Positions 1 to 8,435 of a stretch of 26,656 nucleotides of DNA are shown here, in pieces. The notes beneath the pieces are model-generated. The model made no database searches and was not told where the DNA came from. It saw only the letters and a program-made list of their open reading frames with translations. The DNA comes from DASQHM01 sp035632095. Lineage in GTDB: Bacteria > Pseudomonadota > Alphaproteobacteria > Ferrovibrionales > Ferrovibrionaceae. Made by a program: the position numbers and the translations under genes. Where the stretch lies: the NCBI GenBank assembly GCA_035632095.1, contig DASQHM010000108.1, forward strand, positions 1 through 26,656, written 5' to 3'. The first letter of the stretch is position 1, and every line of letters starts with the position of its first letter.

Positions 1-1251
1 GCGGCGAAATGCGAACGGAAGCGCGTCGATCAGGGGCTCGATCAGGCTGCGGTGCAGGCCCGCTGGAACCACGGCTTGATAGGCGGCGACGAGGGGCTCG
101 AAGGCGTGCTTCGGATAGCCGGCCAGGATTTCGTCCGATCCCTCGCCGGTCAGCACCATCTTGACCCGCTCGGACGCGCGCCGCGAGAGCAGATAGATCG
201 GAATGTCTGACGGCTCGGCCACCGGCGCATCGCGAAAGCGGATCAGCTTCGGCAACTCGTCCACGAGGTGATCGGCTTCGATTTCGAGCTCGTGGTGCTC
301 GGTCTTGAATTGCGCGGCGATGGCGCGCGCATGGGCGAGTTCGCTGAAGCGAGCCTCGCGGAAACCTACGGAAAATGTCACCACGGGGCGGGCGCTGTGC
401 CGTGCCATCAGCGCCACGACGGCCGAGGAATCGATTCCGCCCGAGAGAAAGGCGCCGTAAGGCACGTCGCTGACCATGCGAATGCGCACGGCCTGATCGA
501 GTCGCGCCAGGAAACCGGCCACGGCGTCGCTCGGCACGGCCGTTCCGGGAAGCAACGTCAGGTCGGGGGGCAGGTAATAGCGGCGCGACTCGAACCGGCC
601 GTCGCGCCAAAGCGCGTATGTGCCCGGCGGCAGCTTGCTCACGCCGCGAAAGAGCGTCGCCGGACCAGGGACATAGCGGTAGAGCAGATAGTTCCAAACC
701 GCGCCCGCATCGGCGGCCACGGCAACCCCGGGCAGGGCCAGCAGCGCCTTCACTTCCGAGGCGAAAGCCACCCGGCCCTCCGCTTCGTGCAGATAAAGCG
801 GCTTCTTGCCGAAGGGATCGCGCGCCAGCAGGAGCCGCTCCGTATCCGCGTCCCAAAGCGCGAAGGCGAACATGCCGCGGAGCCGCTCGACCATGCGCTC
901 GCCCCAGGCGCGCCAGCCATGCAGCAAGACCTCGGTGTCCGAGCTGGTGCGAAAACGGTATCCGGCGCCTTCCAGCTCGCGCCGGAGGTCGAGGAAGTTG
1001 TAGATCTCGCCGTTGAAGACGACGGCCAGCCGGCCCGAGGCGTCGTACATGGGCTGGTCGCCGGTAGCGAGATCGATGATCGCCAGGCGCCGATGGCCGA
1101 GCGCCACGCGATGCCGGCCGCTGCGCGTCGTGGCGCTGAACACGCCTTCGCCGTCCGGTCCGCGATGGGCCTGGGTTCTATTCATGGCCGCGAGGAATTC
1201 CGGATCGGGCGCCGCTTCGGCGCGCGCGATCCAACCGGCGATGCCGCACAC
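1..1251 (-). CDS. asnB: Asparagine synthase-like glutamine amidotransferase (C-terminus cut by window edge)
   Basis: This is an AsnB-type enzyme: an N-terminal Ntn glutaminase releases ammonia from glutamine, and a C-terminal synthetase domain activates a carboxylate with ATP. The start is a GTG at 1251, chosen because it places the catalytic cysteine at residue 2 (fM-C-G-I-A-G). The later ATG at 1185 would delete it. Visible motifs are HRGPDG (29-34), NGEIYN (80-85), the ATP-pyrophosphatase loop SGGIDSS (270-276) and TGEGSDE (368-374). Only 417 codons are inside the window; family members usually exceed 600 residues, so the rest lies to the left. It follows the phosphatase gene by 12 bp on the same strand. 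AsnB paralogues in polysaccharide loci are thought to amidate sugars or act in exosortase-linked EPS systems. Which substrate applies here is inference; the fold and chemistry are clear. Confidence 0.93.
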   Translation of the reverse strand, partial: MCGIAGWIARAEAAPDPEFLAAMNRTQAHRGPDGEGVFSATTRSGRHRVALGHRRLAIIDLATGDQPMYDASGRLAVVFNGEIYNFLDLRRELEGAGYRFRTSSDTEVLLHGWRAWGERMVERLRGMFAFALWDADTERLLLARDPFGKKPLYLHEAEGRVAFASEVKALLALPGVAVAADAGAVWNYLLYRYVPGPATLFRGVSKLPPGTYALWRDGRFESRRYYLPPDLTLLPGTAVPSDAVAGFLARLDQAVRIRMVSDVPYGAFLSGGIDSSAVVALMARHSARPVVTFSVGFREARFSELAHARAIAAQFKTEHHELEIEADHLVDELPKLIRFRDAPVAEPSDIPIYLLSRRASERVKMVLTGEGSDEILAGYPKHAFEPLVAAYQAVVPAGLHRSLIEPLIDALPFAFRR

Positions 1252-1263
1252 CGCCGACCGCGC

Positions 1264-2031
1264 TCAGGTTTGCAGGATGCGGCGCTCGGAAGCCTCGAGC
1301 ACAACGCAGGACAACCGGCCGGTGAAATATGCCCCAGTATCGACGCCGATCCGGTTGTCGAGCATCTCGACTTGGTCCGAGATGGAGTGGCCGTGCACGA
1401 CGACTTTGCCGTGGTCGACTCGCGAATTCAAGAATTCGTCGCGGATCCAGATCAGATCGTCCGGATTCTGGGCATCCAGCGCCACGCCCGGACGCAAGCC
1501 CGCATGGACGAAGAGGTAGCCGCCCTCGGCGTGGGTGAGTTTGAGCGCGCGCAGGAACGCCAAATGGCGCGGCGGCAGGCGGGCGTTGAGCTGCTCCTGC
1601 GCCACGCGAAGCCAGGGCATGCGGATCTCCGTGGGCGTCATGGCGATGCCGTAGGAGCGGAGCGTGGCCCAGCCGCCGAATTGCATCCAGCTCGGCCCGA
1701 TCGTCACGTCGCTCAGGAATTGCAGCATGGCCTGCTCGTGATTGCCGAGCAGAAAGACTTCTTCGCACCCGGCCATCGGCTGATCGATCAGGGTATCGAT
1801 GACCTCCCGGCTCGCGGGGCCGCGGTCAACGTAGTCGCCGAGATAGACCACCACGTTTCGCGTTTCGCCGCCGGCGCGGGCGTCGGCCGCCACCATGGCG
1901 CGAAGCTGCTGCAACAGGTCGGCGCGGCCATGAATGTCGCCGATCGCATAGATGCGGCAGCCTGCCGGCGCGGCGTAGGCCGCCGGCGCTTCGGTCGGGG
2001 TCGAAAACAGCCGGTCGAGCAGTTTGCGCAT
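1264..2031 (-). CDS. PPP-family metallophosphatase (serine/threonine phosphatase type)
   Basis: The 255-residue protein carries the full PPP metallophosphoesterase signature in order: GDIHGR (31-36), GDYVDRGP (65-72), GNHE (96-99), VHAGL (175-179) and HGHS (213-216). These residues normally bind two metal ions and hydrolyse phosphoprotein esters; bacterial and phage lambda-type members act on Ser/Thr and sometimes Tyr phosphate. No signal peptide or membrane segment is seen, so it should be cytoplasmic. Its ATG lies 3 bp after the stop of the sensor gene and its stop is 12 bp before asnB, so the three genes look co-transcribed. No low-molecular-weight tyrosine phosphatase is visible with the BY-kinase of this locus, so this enzyme is a candidate counter-phosphatase (inference). 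A diadenosine tetraphosphatase-like role is an alternative. Confidence 0.9.
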   Translation of the reverse strand: MRKLLDRLFSTPTEAPAAYAAPAGCRIYAIGDIHGRADLLQQLRAMVAADARAGGETRNVVVYLGDYVDRGPASREVIDTLIDQPMAGCEEVFLLGNHEQAMLQFLSDVTIGPSWMQFGGWATLRSYGIAMTPTEIRMPWLRVAQEQLNARLPPRHLAFLRALKLTHAEGGYLFVHAGLRPGVALDAQNPDDLIWIRDEFLNSRVDHGKVVVHGHSISDQVEMLDNRIGVDTGAYFTGRLSCVVLEASERRILQT

Positions 2032-2034
2032 GGC

Positions 2035-4185
2035 TCAGCTTCGGCCGGTCGAAGGCGGCACCACGAAGGATGCCCAGCGCGCCCGGCCGTCACGGTTGTC
2101 GAGGATGTTCATGAGCGCCGCGATCGGGCGCCGGTCGAAGCGCGCACCTGCCTCCTTGAGCAGCAGCGCCGCCGCTTCGTCCAGCGCCATGCCCGACCGA
2201 TAGGCGCGGGCGCTCACCATGCCGACGAAAGCATTGGCGACGGCGACGATGCGCGCCGTCAACAGGATGGCGTCGCCCTTCAAGCCGCGCGGCATGCCGC
2301 TGCCGTCGCAATGTTCCTGCAATTGGCGCAGCGTCTCCACCACTGGCCCGTCGAATTCCACGGCCTCGAGCAGGTCGGCGCTGGCCAGCACGCTTTCGCG
2401 GATCATCCTGATTTCGTCGTCCTTAAGGCCGCCGGCGCGGGTCAGCACGTCGGCCGGTATGGCGATCTTGCCGAGATTCATCAGCGAGGCGGCAATCTCC
2501 GCCGTCTCCACATGCCGGGCATCGAGCTGCATTTCCTCGGCGATGGCGCGGGCGACTTCCGCCACGCGCGCCGAGTGATGCGCCGCGAAGGGATCGCGCC
2601 GGTCGATCACGCCGACCAGCGTCGCGACCAATTGCTTCATGGCGCTTTCGCGCCGCGCGCGCTCGCGGGTGAGGTCCGTCACGTCCTCCTGGATCATCAG
2701 GACGCTGCCGGGCCCGGCTTCGCCGTCCACCAGCGGAATATGCTGGGACCGCACGATGCGCTCCCCGTTGCTCTCGATGAAGTCGCGGGTCGCCGACACC
2801 GGCCGGCCTTCTGCCAGCGCCTGCCGGTTGAGCTGCTCGAAGGCCTGCGCCTTCGTCGAGCCGAACATGCTGGCCATGCGCTTGCCGATCATGTCTTCGG
2901 CCGGAACGTCGAGTTCGGCGGCGGCTTCGCGGTTGGCAAACGTGAAGCGGCCTTCGGCATCCACCGTAGAAATGGCCGTCGGCTGTCCATCGGTCACCAC
3001 GCGCAGGAACCGGGCGAGGCGCGCATGACGGTCGGCCATGTGGCGGTAGTTCGCGGCGGCTTCCGTGGCGCGGACCGACGTGCCATGGCGCCACACCGCG
3101 ACGATGACGAGCGCGGCAAGCAAGATGGCGCCGAGCAGCGAGCCGAGCAGGGCGCGGCCGCGGTAGTCGGTCTCGGCCAGAGCCTCCGGGGCGTCGATCT
3201 TGCGCACCAGGGTCCAGGGCGCCGCCGCAAGGGCGCGCCCCGTGACCAGGACGCGTCGGCCGGCGTAGTCGACACGCTCGCCGAAACCGCCGGGCGTGGC
3301 GATGGCGAATGCTTCCGCCAGTTCGGGCGTGTCCGCAGCCAGAACGCGCGTCAGCGGATGGGTTCCGTCGGCGAGCGGCGAGAGGTATTCGATTCGCTCG
3401 CCGTTGCGGCGAACCAGCAGCGTCTCGCTGCTTTGCCCGGTGTCGCCCGGCTGTTGCAGACGCCGGAAGAGCCCCTGGCCGAGTTCCTTGACGCCGAAGA
3501 CGACGCCGATTTCGCCGGCCGGTCCGTGCTCGCCCTGCACGGCGAATACCGGCGCCAGGAATCCCATCGCCGGTGCCCCGCTGGCGTCGAGGAACATGTC
3601 GAGCAAGGCGCGCTCGCCGGGTTTGCGATGGTTGAGAAAGTCCCTCAACCGGCCTTCGACCGGCGGCATGCCGGGTGTCGCCACGAGCACGCGGCCGGAA
3701 GGGTCGATCAGCGCGATGCCGGCAAGTCCGACGCGCGACACATTGGGCATGCCGGGCGAGCTTTTGACGCCGAGCAAGAAGCCCGTGCGCTCGGCGCTCG
3801 CGATCAAAAGATTCCGCAAATAGGCTGCTTGCGCCGGTTCGTCGCCGACTTGGCTTTTCTTGCCGCCGGACAGGGCGAGTTCGGTCATGTAGAGCTGCAA
3901 CGAGGCGTTCTGCGCCAGACCACGCATGGCGTCGTGCTGGCGATCCAGCCAATCCTCCACGTCGGCGGTGCGGCTATCGGCGATGATGCCGAGCCGAAGC
4001 TGCCAGGCGTGCAGGTCGCGGGCGCGCTCCTCGGCGACGAATCGGAACGCGAAGAAGACGGCCAGCGCGCCGATCACGGCAAGCGCCGCCGCCACCGCCA
4101 CTACGCGGTTTGGCACGGCGCGCCGCAGGTGCGCATCAAGGTGCAAGTCGATCCCGGACAAGGTCGGCCCCAGTTCGATCCGCAC
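2035..4185 (-). CDS. Membrane sensor with extracytoplasmic domain, PAS domain and degenerate HD-GYP domain
   Basis: The 716-residue protein starts at GTG 4185. It has a transmembrane helix (about 28-47), a large periplasmic region of roughly 300 residues resembling a Cache-type sensor, a second helix near 345-365, a PAS domain (about 390-510) and a C-terminal HD-GYP-like domain (about 520-705). HD-GYP domains hydrolyse cyclic di-GMP using a His-Asp dyad, an HHE segment and the GYP loop. Here one upstream histidine pair is kept (536-537), but the dyad reads Met569-Asn570 in SLMNLGK, the HHE position reads LQE (622-624), and GYP reads GMP (630-632). It is probably catalytically dead or strongly altered, acting as a receptor or scaffold (inference). 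It is first in an apparent operon with the phosphatase and asnB, divergent from the sugar-phosphate transferase gene. Confidence 0.85.
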   Translation of the reverse strand: MRIELGPTLSGIDLHLDAHLRRAVPNRVVAVAAALAVIGALAVFFAFRFVAEERARDLHAWQLRLGIIADSRTADVEDWLDRQHDAMRGLAQNASLQLYMTELALSGGKKSQVGDEPAQAAYLRNLLIASAERTGFLLGVKSSPGMPNVSRVGLAGIALIDPSGRVLVATPGMPPVEGRLRDFLNHRKPGERALLDMFLDASGAPAMGFLAPVFAVQGEHGPAGEIGVVFGVKELGQGLFRRLQQPGDTGQSSETLLVRRNGERIEYLSPLADGTHPLTRVLAADTPELAEAFAIATPGGFGERVDYAGRRVLVTGRALAAAPWTLVRKIDAPEALAETDYRGRALLGSLLGAILLAALVIVAVWRHGTSVRATEAAANYRHMADRHARLARFLRVVTDGQPTAISTVDAEGRFTFANREAAAELDVPAEDMIGKRMASMFGSTKAQAFEQLNRQALAEGRPVSATRDFIESNGERIVRSQHIPLVDGEAGPGSVLMIQEDVTDLTRERARRESAMKQLVATLVGVIDRRDPFAAHHSARVAEVARAIAEEMQLDARHVETAEIAASLMNLGKIAIPADVLTRAGGLKDDEIRMIRESVLASADLLEAVEFDGPVVETLRQLQEHCDGSGMPRGLKGDAILLTARIVAVANAFVGMVSARAYRSGMALDEAAALLLKEAGARFDRRPIAALMNILDNRDGRARWASFVVPPSTGRS

Positions 4186-4419
4186 CCACCGGCGGATCGG
4201 CCAATTCGTTGTCCCACAATATGTTTAAGACTTGTTAGCAATGGGGCGGCGACAATCACAATCTGGCCAAGAAATTAATTCCTGGCATTCCGGCCCAGCA
4301 AGGCAGCACGCATCACAATGAACGCAAAATCTTCAGTGTTATCGCGCTTTTTCAAAGAGTTAGCCTGACCCCGCCGTGTCGTGATACACCGAACCCGTGT
4401 ATTGAACGGTGCCGTGGCC

Positions 4420-5826
4420 ATGAGCACCCCGCTGACCCGATCGCCGGCCATCCTGCTCGGAATACTGCGCGCCGGCGACGTCATCGTCGTGATCGCGACG
4501 GCGCTTCTGGCGAATCAGCTGCGCAACCACAACGTCCTGTTCCAATCGCAGGACTACTTGAGCGCAACGGTGCTCGCGGTCCTGCTGACCCTGCAGGTGT
4601 TCCATTTCAGCGGCGCCTATTCGGTCCGCCTGATGGACGCGCCGCTCGCCCAGATCGGACGCGTGGTGCAGGCCTGGGCCGCGGTGTGGCTCGCGATGAT
4701 CGCCGTCGGCTTCTTCACCAAAACGTCGACGGACTTTTCGCGCATCTGGGCCGGCCTGTGGTTCTGGTTCAGCCTGATGGGATTCGTGGCCTTGCGGCTG
4801 GCTTTGAAGATACAGCTCGTCCGTTGGCGGCGAGCGGGACTGCTGACGCGCCGGATCGCCGTCGTCGGCGCAGGCGACCTGGCCGGCCGCCTGATCGATC
4901 ACCTGAAACGCGCGCAGCGAGCCGGCATCGAGGTCATCGGCATCTATGACGACCGGACGACGCGTCTCCCGTCGCATATCGAGGGTGTTCCCGTGCTCGG
5001 CACCGTCGACGATCTCATCGCGCGTTCGCGCGATCAGCGCGTCGACCAGATCATCGTCGCGCTGCCGTGGAGCGCCGAAGAGCGACTGGCGCGGGTTATG
5101 GAGCGCTTGCGCACCATTCCCGTCGACATTCGCCTTTGCCCCGACCGGATCGGATTTCAGCTCTATGACCGGCGCATAAGCCATCTGGCCGGCCTGCCGA
5201 TGTTCAACCTGTTCGACCGGCCGCTCAGCGACTGGAGCTACGTCATGAAGGCGATGGAAGACCGCGTACTGGCCGGCATCATCGCCGTTCTTGTCTCGCC
5301 CCTGATGCTGGCCATCGCCATCGCCATCAAGCTCGACAGTCCGGGCCCGGTGCTGTTTCGCCAGCAGCGCTACGGCTTCAACAACAACGTGTTCACGGTG
5401 TTCAAGTTCCGCACCATGCGTCACGGCGGCGGCGACGATCCATCAGTCCGCCAGGCGCGGCGCGCGGATCCGCGGGTGACCCGCGTCGGCGCGCTGCTGC
5501 GCCAGACCAGCCTCGACGAGCTGCCGCAGCTCTTCAATGTCTTGAACGGCGACATGTCGCTGGTGGGACCCCGGCCCCATGCCGTGGCCCACAACGAAGC
5601 CTTCGCGCAACACGTCAGCCAGTACTTCGGCCGCCATCGCGTAAAGCCCGGCATCACCGGCTGGGCGCAGGTGCATGGCTTGCGGGGCGAGATCGACAAT
5701 CCGGAGAAGATCCGCATGCGCGTGCAGTACGATCTCTACTACATCGACAATTGGTCGCTGCTGCTCGACCTCAACATCTTGGCCCGCACGCTCTTCGTCG
5801 GCTTGGTGCACGAAAATGCCTATTGA
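4420..5826 (+). CDS. Undecaprenyl-phosphate sugar-1-phosphate transferase (WcaJ/PssY-like)
   Basis: This enzyme would start EPS repeat-unit assembly by moving a sugar-1-phosphate from a UDP-sugar to undecaprenyl phosphate at the inner membrane. From ATG 4420 the protein has 468 residues. It has several N-terminal helices, a nucleotide-binding-like middle with the glycine-rich stretch VVGAGDLAGR, one further helix near 280-300, and a C-terminal bacterial sugar transferase domain. That domain shows DSPGPVLFRQQR, FKFRTM, LDELPQL (365-371, with the conserved Asp-Glu pair) and GDMSLVGPRP ending at 386. This arrangement matches the polyisoprenyl-phosphate hexose-1-phosphate transferases rather than the short PglC form. 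An in-frame GTG at 4381 would add 13 residues; neither start has a strong ribosome binding site. The stop overlaps the next gene by 11 bp. The sugar (glucose or galactose) cannot be read from the sequence. Confidence 0.93.
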   Translation: MSTPLTRSPAILLGILRAGDVIVVIATALLANQLRNHNVLFQSQDYLSATVLAVLLTLQVFHFSGAYSVRLMDAPLAQIGRVVQAWAAVWLAMIAVGFFTKTSTDFSRIWAGLWFWFSLMGFVALRLALKIQLVRWRRAGLLTRRIAVVGAGDLAGRLIDHLKRAQRAGIEVIGIYDDRTTRLPSHIEGVPVLGTVDDLIARSRDQRVDQIIVALPWSAEERLARVMERLRTIPVDIRLCPDRIGFQLYDRRISHLAGLPMFNLFDRPLSDWSYVMKAMEDRVLAGIIAVLVSPLMLAIAIAIKLDSPGPVLFRQQRYGFNNNVFTVFKFRTMRHGGGDDPSVRQARRADPRVTRVGALLRQTSLDELPQLFNVLNGDMSLVGPRPHAVAHNEAFAQHVSQYFGRHRVKPGITGWAQVHGLRGEIDNPEKIRMRVQYDLYYIDNWSLLLDLNILARTLFVGLVHENAY

Positions 5827-6283
5827 CGTGAAAGACAAGCCGCGCGAAGGCGTTCGCGACGCCCGCTCCGATCCGGACGCCTTTCTCGCCGATTTCTTCA
5901 GCCGCATCCCGGCGGATACCGTGTCGAGCTTCACGGATCGCCAGCTGATGGCGATCCGCATGGCCTTCGGCGCGCGCCATCGCGGCGTCCACACCATCGA
6001 TATCCGCATTTCGCTCCCCCTGCTCTGGCGCCGCATCTATCTGGTCGTGCTGGCCGGCGGCGAACGGCGCTCGCCGAACCGCCGGCGGAGCGACCGCCGC
6101 CGCTATCCGCTGGCCACCATCGGCAACGCGCTTTTCGGTGGAATGTTTTTCGTGCTGCTGGGAGTCGCCGTGCTCGGCTTCCTCTATCTGCTGAAGTCCG
6201 CCCTCGGCATCGATCTCATTCCCGGCTTCTCGCTCGGCTTCTGGGACGCCGTGCGCGATCAGTTCAACTACCTGTTGCACTGA
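5816..6283 (+). CDS. Small single-pass membrane protein of EPS locus, function unknown
   Basis: I do not recognise a characterised family. The 155-residue protein begins at ATG 5816, inside the end of the transferase gene, and its TGA shares one base with the next ATG, so translation of all three genes is probably coupled. The first 100 residues are soluble and charged, with an FTDRQLMAIRMAFGARHRG stretch followed by IDIRISLPLLWRRIYLVVL. An arginine-rich patch (GERRSPNRRRSDRRR, about 83-97) precedes a single hydrophobic segment near 107-130. The basic patch suggests the N-terminus is cytoplasmic. Small proteins of this general form occur in other proteobacterial polysaccharide loci. A role as a partner of the transferase or polymerase is inferred only from position. 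Confidence 0.8.
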   Translation: MPIDVKDKPREGVRDARSDPDAFLADFFSRIPADTVSSFTDRQLMAIRMAFGARHRGVHTIDIRISLPLLWRRIYLVVLAGGERRSPNRRRSDRRRYPLATIGNALFGGMFFVLLGVAVLGFLYLLKSALGIDLIPGFSLGFWDAVRDQFNYLLH

Positions 6284-7650
6284 TGGGGCGCCTGGCGATC
6301 TCGGGCACGTTGGCGGTCGTTGCTTTGGCGCCGCTGCCGTTCGGCAGCAACCGGCCCGGACCGTGGAGCGCGCTGGCTTTGGCCGTCGGTCTGTTGCTCA
6401 TCCTCTGGGCGGCCGCGGCATTGCGTCAGCCTGAGCAATGGTCCCTCGCCTGGCGCTCGCACTGGCCGGCGACGGCCGCGTTTCTGGCGCTGCTTAGCTG
6501 GCTCTATCTGCAGAGCGTGCCGTGGACGCCGGAGAGCTGGCACAATCCGGCTTGGACTACGGCCTCGGCGGCGCTGGGAAAGCCCCTCGCCGGCGCCGTC
6601 AGTATCGATCCGGGCGAGACGCGGACCGCGCTGATGCGCCTTACGACTTATGGCGCCGTGCTTTGGCTCGGCATGAACCTGTTCCACACCCATGCGCTGC
6701 AACGGATTGCGCTCTGGTGCGTGGCGCTGGCCGGAAGCGCCTATGCGCTTTATGGCATCGGCAACGAGCTGGCGGGTTCGTCGTCGATCCTTTGGTACGC
6801 CAAGTGGGCCTATCTCGATTCGCTCACCGGCACGTTCGTCAATCGAAACAGTTATGCCGCCTATGCCGGCATTGCGCTGATCGCCACGCTTGCCTTGCTG
6901 AAGCGGCAGTTGCGCGATGTGGGCGGCGACCCGTCCGCAAGCCCGGCCGACGTGCTCGACCGTGCCGTGCGCCGCGGCGGCGCGCTGGCAATGCTGGCAA
7001 TCGTGCTCGGCGCCTCGGTGCTGCTGTCCCGCTCGCGCGGCGGGCTGCTCGCGACCGGCGCCGGCATCGCCGCGATGCTGCTGATCGGCGTGATCGAAGG
7101 CCGCAGTCAAGGCGCGTCGCGCCGCTTCGAGATCGGCGCCGTCGTCGCCCTGGTGGCGCTGCTGGCGATCGGCGGCAGCGGCACCTTTGACCGCATCAGC
7201 GGCCTCGGCGATGACGCCACGGTGCAGCGCAGCGCCATATACGAACGCACCCTTGCCGGCATCGCCGAGCATCCCTGGGCCGGGACCGGCTACGGCACCT
7301 TCGAGACGGCGTTCGCCGGATTGTCGGACGCGCGCTTCGTCACCGCGCTCCGCATCGACAAGGCCCACAACAGCTATCTGGAGTTCGCCCTGGAGGCGGG
7401 TTTGCCGGCACTGGCGCTCCTGCTCGGCGTCCTCGCCTGGTTTTGCGGGCGCTGCGTCGCGGCGCTGATCGGCCGCCGCCATGGCGTCGCAGCGATCGAA
7501 ACCGCGTTGGCAAGCAGCGTGCTGCTGGCCGTCCACTCTATGGTCGATTTCAGTGTGCAGATTCCGGCCATCGCCGTGACATACGCATTGCTGCTCGGCG
7601 CCGGGTTCCGCCAGGCGCTGACGCCGCTCTCACGGGCGGGCGCAGTTTAA
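6283..7650 (+). CDS. O-antigen polymerase/ligase family membrane protein (Wzy/WaaL type)
   Basis: A 455-residue inner-membrane protein of roughly ten to twelve hydrophobic segments that would polymerise lipid-linked repeat units or ligate glycan at the periplasmic face. Family features visible are the NRNSYAAYAG segment in the middle, an SRSRGGLLATG stretch typical of the Wzy_C domain, and KAHNSYLEFALEAGLP around His362 in the large periplasmic loop region. Sequence alone cannot separate Wzy polymerase from WaaL ligase. The neighbouring initiator, BY-kinase and Wza-like exporter favour polymerase. It starts one base inside the preceding stop (TGATG) and ends at 7650, sharing a TTAA with the stop of the convergent gene. 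It is the last plus-strand gene of the EPS block. Confidence 0.9.
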   Translation: MGRLAISGTLAVVALAPLPFGSNRPGPWSALALAVGLLLILWAAAALRQPEQWSLAWRSHWPATAAFLALLSWLYLQSVPWTPESWHNPAWTTASAALGKPLAGAVSIDPGETRTALMRLTTYGAVLWLGMNLFHTHALQRIALWCVALAGSAYALYGIGNELAGSSSILWYAKWAYLDSLTGTFVNRNSYAAYAGIALIATLALLKRQLRDVGGDPSASPADVLDRAVRRGGALAMLAIVLGASVLLSRSRGGLLATGAGIAAMLLIGVIEGRSQGASRRFEIGAVVALVALLAIGGSGTFDRISGLGDDATVQRSAIYERTLAGIAEHPWAGTGYGTFETAFAGLSDARFVTALRIDKAHNSYLEFALEAGLPALALLLGVLAWFCGRCVAALIGRRHGVAAIETALASSVLLAVHSMVDFSVQIPAIAVTYALLLGAGFRQALTPLSRAGAV

Positions 7651-8435
7651 GGCGACGTCGCCGGCAGCCTGTCCTGCTGAGGCGGCAAGACCACGAGATT
7701 GCGATCGAACGCCGCGAGCAGGTTCTCGTGCTCGGCCAGCGACTGCCGCACGAAGCTGACCGCATGGGCCTTGCGCGCCGCCACGGCCAGCGAATAGGGG
7801 TTCAGGCGCGCGAGTGCCCGCGCCTGCTCGGCCATGGCGTCGCACTCCGCGGCACCGAGATTGCCCCAGAGCGCGAGCCCGAGTTCGAAACGGCGCACCA
7901 ACAGGCCGCTCGAATAAGGACCGGTCGACAAGGACACGGCGAGGTAGCGCGCGGCCACGTGGTCGTCGCGGCGCTCGAACAGTGTGGCATAGGCGAGCCA
8001 GAGCCAGGCGAAGGGATCGCCGGGGCCGAGTTCGACGGCGGCTTCGAGCGCGCGCCGGCTTTCGGCGAAAACGGCCATCGTCTGCGAGCTGTCGCCGCCG
8101 GCAAGCCCCTGCTCGAAGCGCAGCTCGCCGAGCCCGAGGTTGCCCGCCGCGTCCGGCAGAACCCGAAGCGCCGCCACATGCGCGCCGGCCGCTTTCTGCA
8201 ACGCCGCCGCATCGGCCGGTTCGCCGCGGCCAATGCCGTCGAGCACCGCCCGGCCCGGGATCAACGCCACCGCGGCCGTGAATCGCGGCCAGGCGAGACC
8301 GATCAGCAAGAGCCCCGCCGCCAGCGCCAGTACGGCACCGGGAAGCGCCATGGCGCGCGCCCGGCGCTTCGGCGGGGCCGCGCCGCTAGTCGATGTAGTA
8401 TTTGCGGTAGTTGCCGTAGGAGGTGGCATCGCCAT
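7647..8435 (-). CDS. Membrane-anchored helical (TPR-like) protein of EPS locus
   Basis: The 262-residue protein has an N-terminal segment ending in PPKRRARA, then one transmembrane helix (about 30-50), then an alanine- and leucine-rich helical region with spacing suggestive of TPR repeats (for example GDPFAWLWLAYATLFERRDD and NPYSLAVAARKAHAV). No catalytic motif is visible. Its ATG at 8435 lies 50 bp inside the BY-kinase gene; a second ATG at 8351 falls after that stop and would begin just before the helix. The basic residues before the helix favour the longer start. Some O-antigen polymerases carry C-terminal TPR modules, and this protein sits tail-to-tail with one, so it may be a separate assembly partner (inference). 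Exact function is unknown. Confidence 0.75.
   Translation of the reverse strand: MAMPPPTATTANTTSTSGAAPPKRRARAMALPGAVLALAAGLLLIGLAWPRFTAAVALIPGRAVLDGIGRGEPADAAALQKAAGAHVAALRVLPDAAGNLGLGELRFEQGLAGGDSSQTMAVFAESRRALEAAVELGPGDPFAWLWLAYATLFERRDDHVAARYLAVSLSTGPYSSGLLVRRFELGLALWGNLGAAECDAMAEQARALARLNPYSLAVAARKAHAVSFVRQSLAEHENLLAAFDRNLVVLPPQQDRLPATSP

Noticed and set aside
268..4278. Very long plus-strand open frame (1336 codons)
   Set aside because: It is antisense to three recognisable genes (asnB, phosphatase, sensor), has no domain motifs, and is rich in His, Arg, Gly and Gln as expected for a GC-rich shadow frame.
4186..4419. Promoter in the sensor/transferase divergent gap
   Set aside because: The gap is relatively AT-rich and surely holds promoters, but no -35/-10 pair with proper spacing and no strong dyad could be defended; GTGT-N6-ACAC at 4376-4389 has only 4-bp arms.
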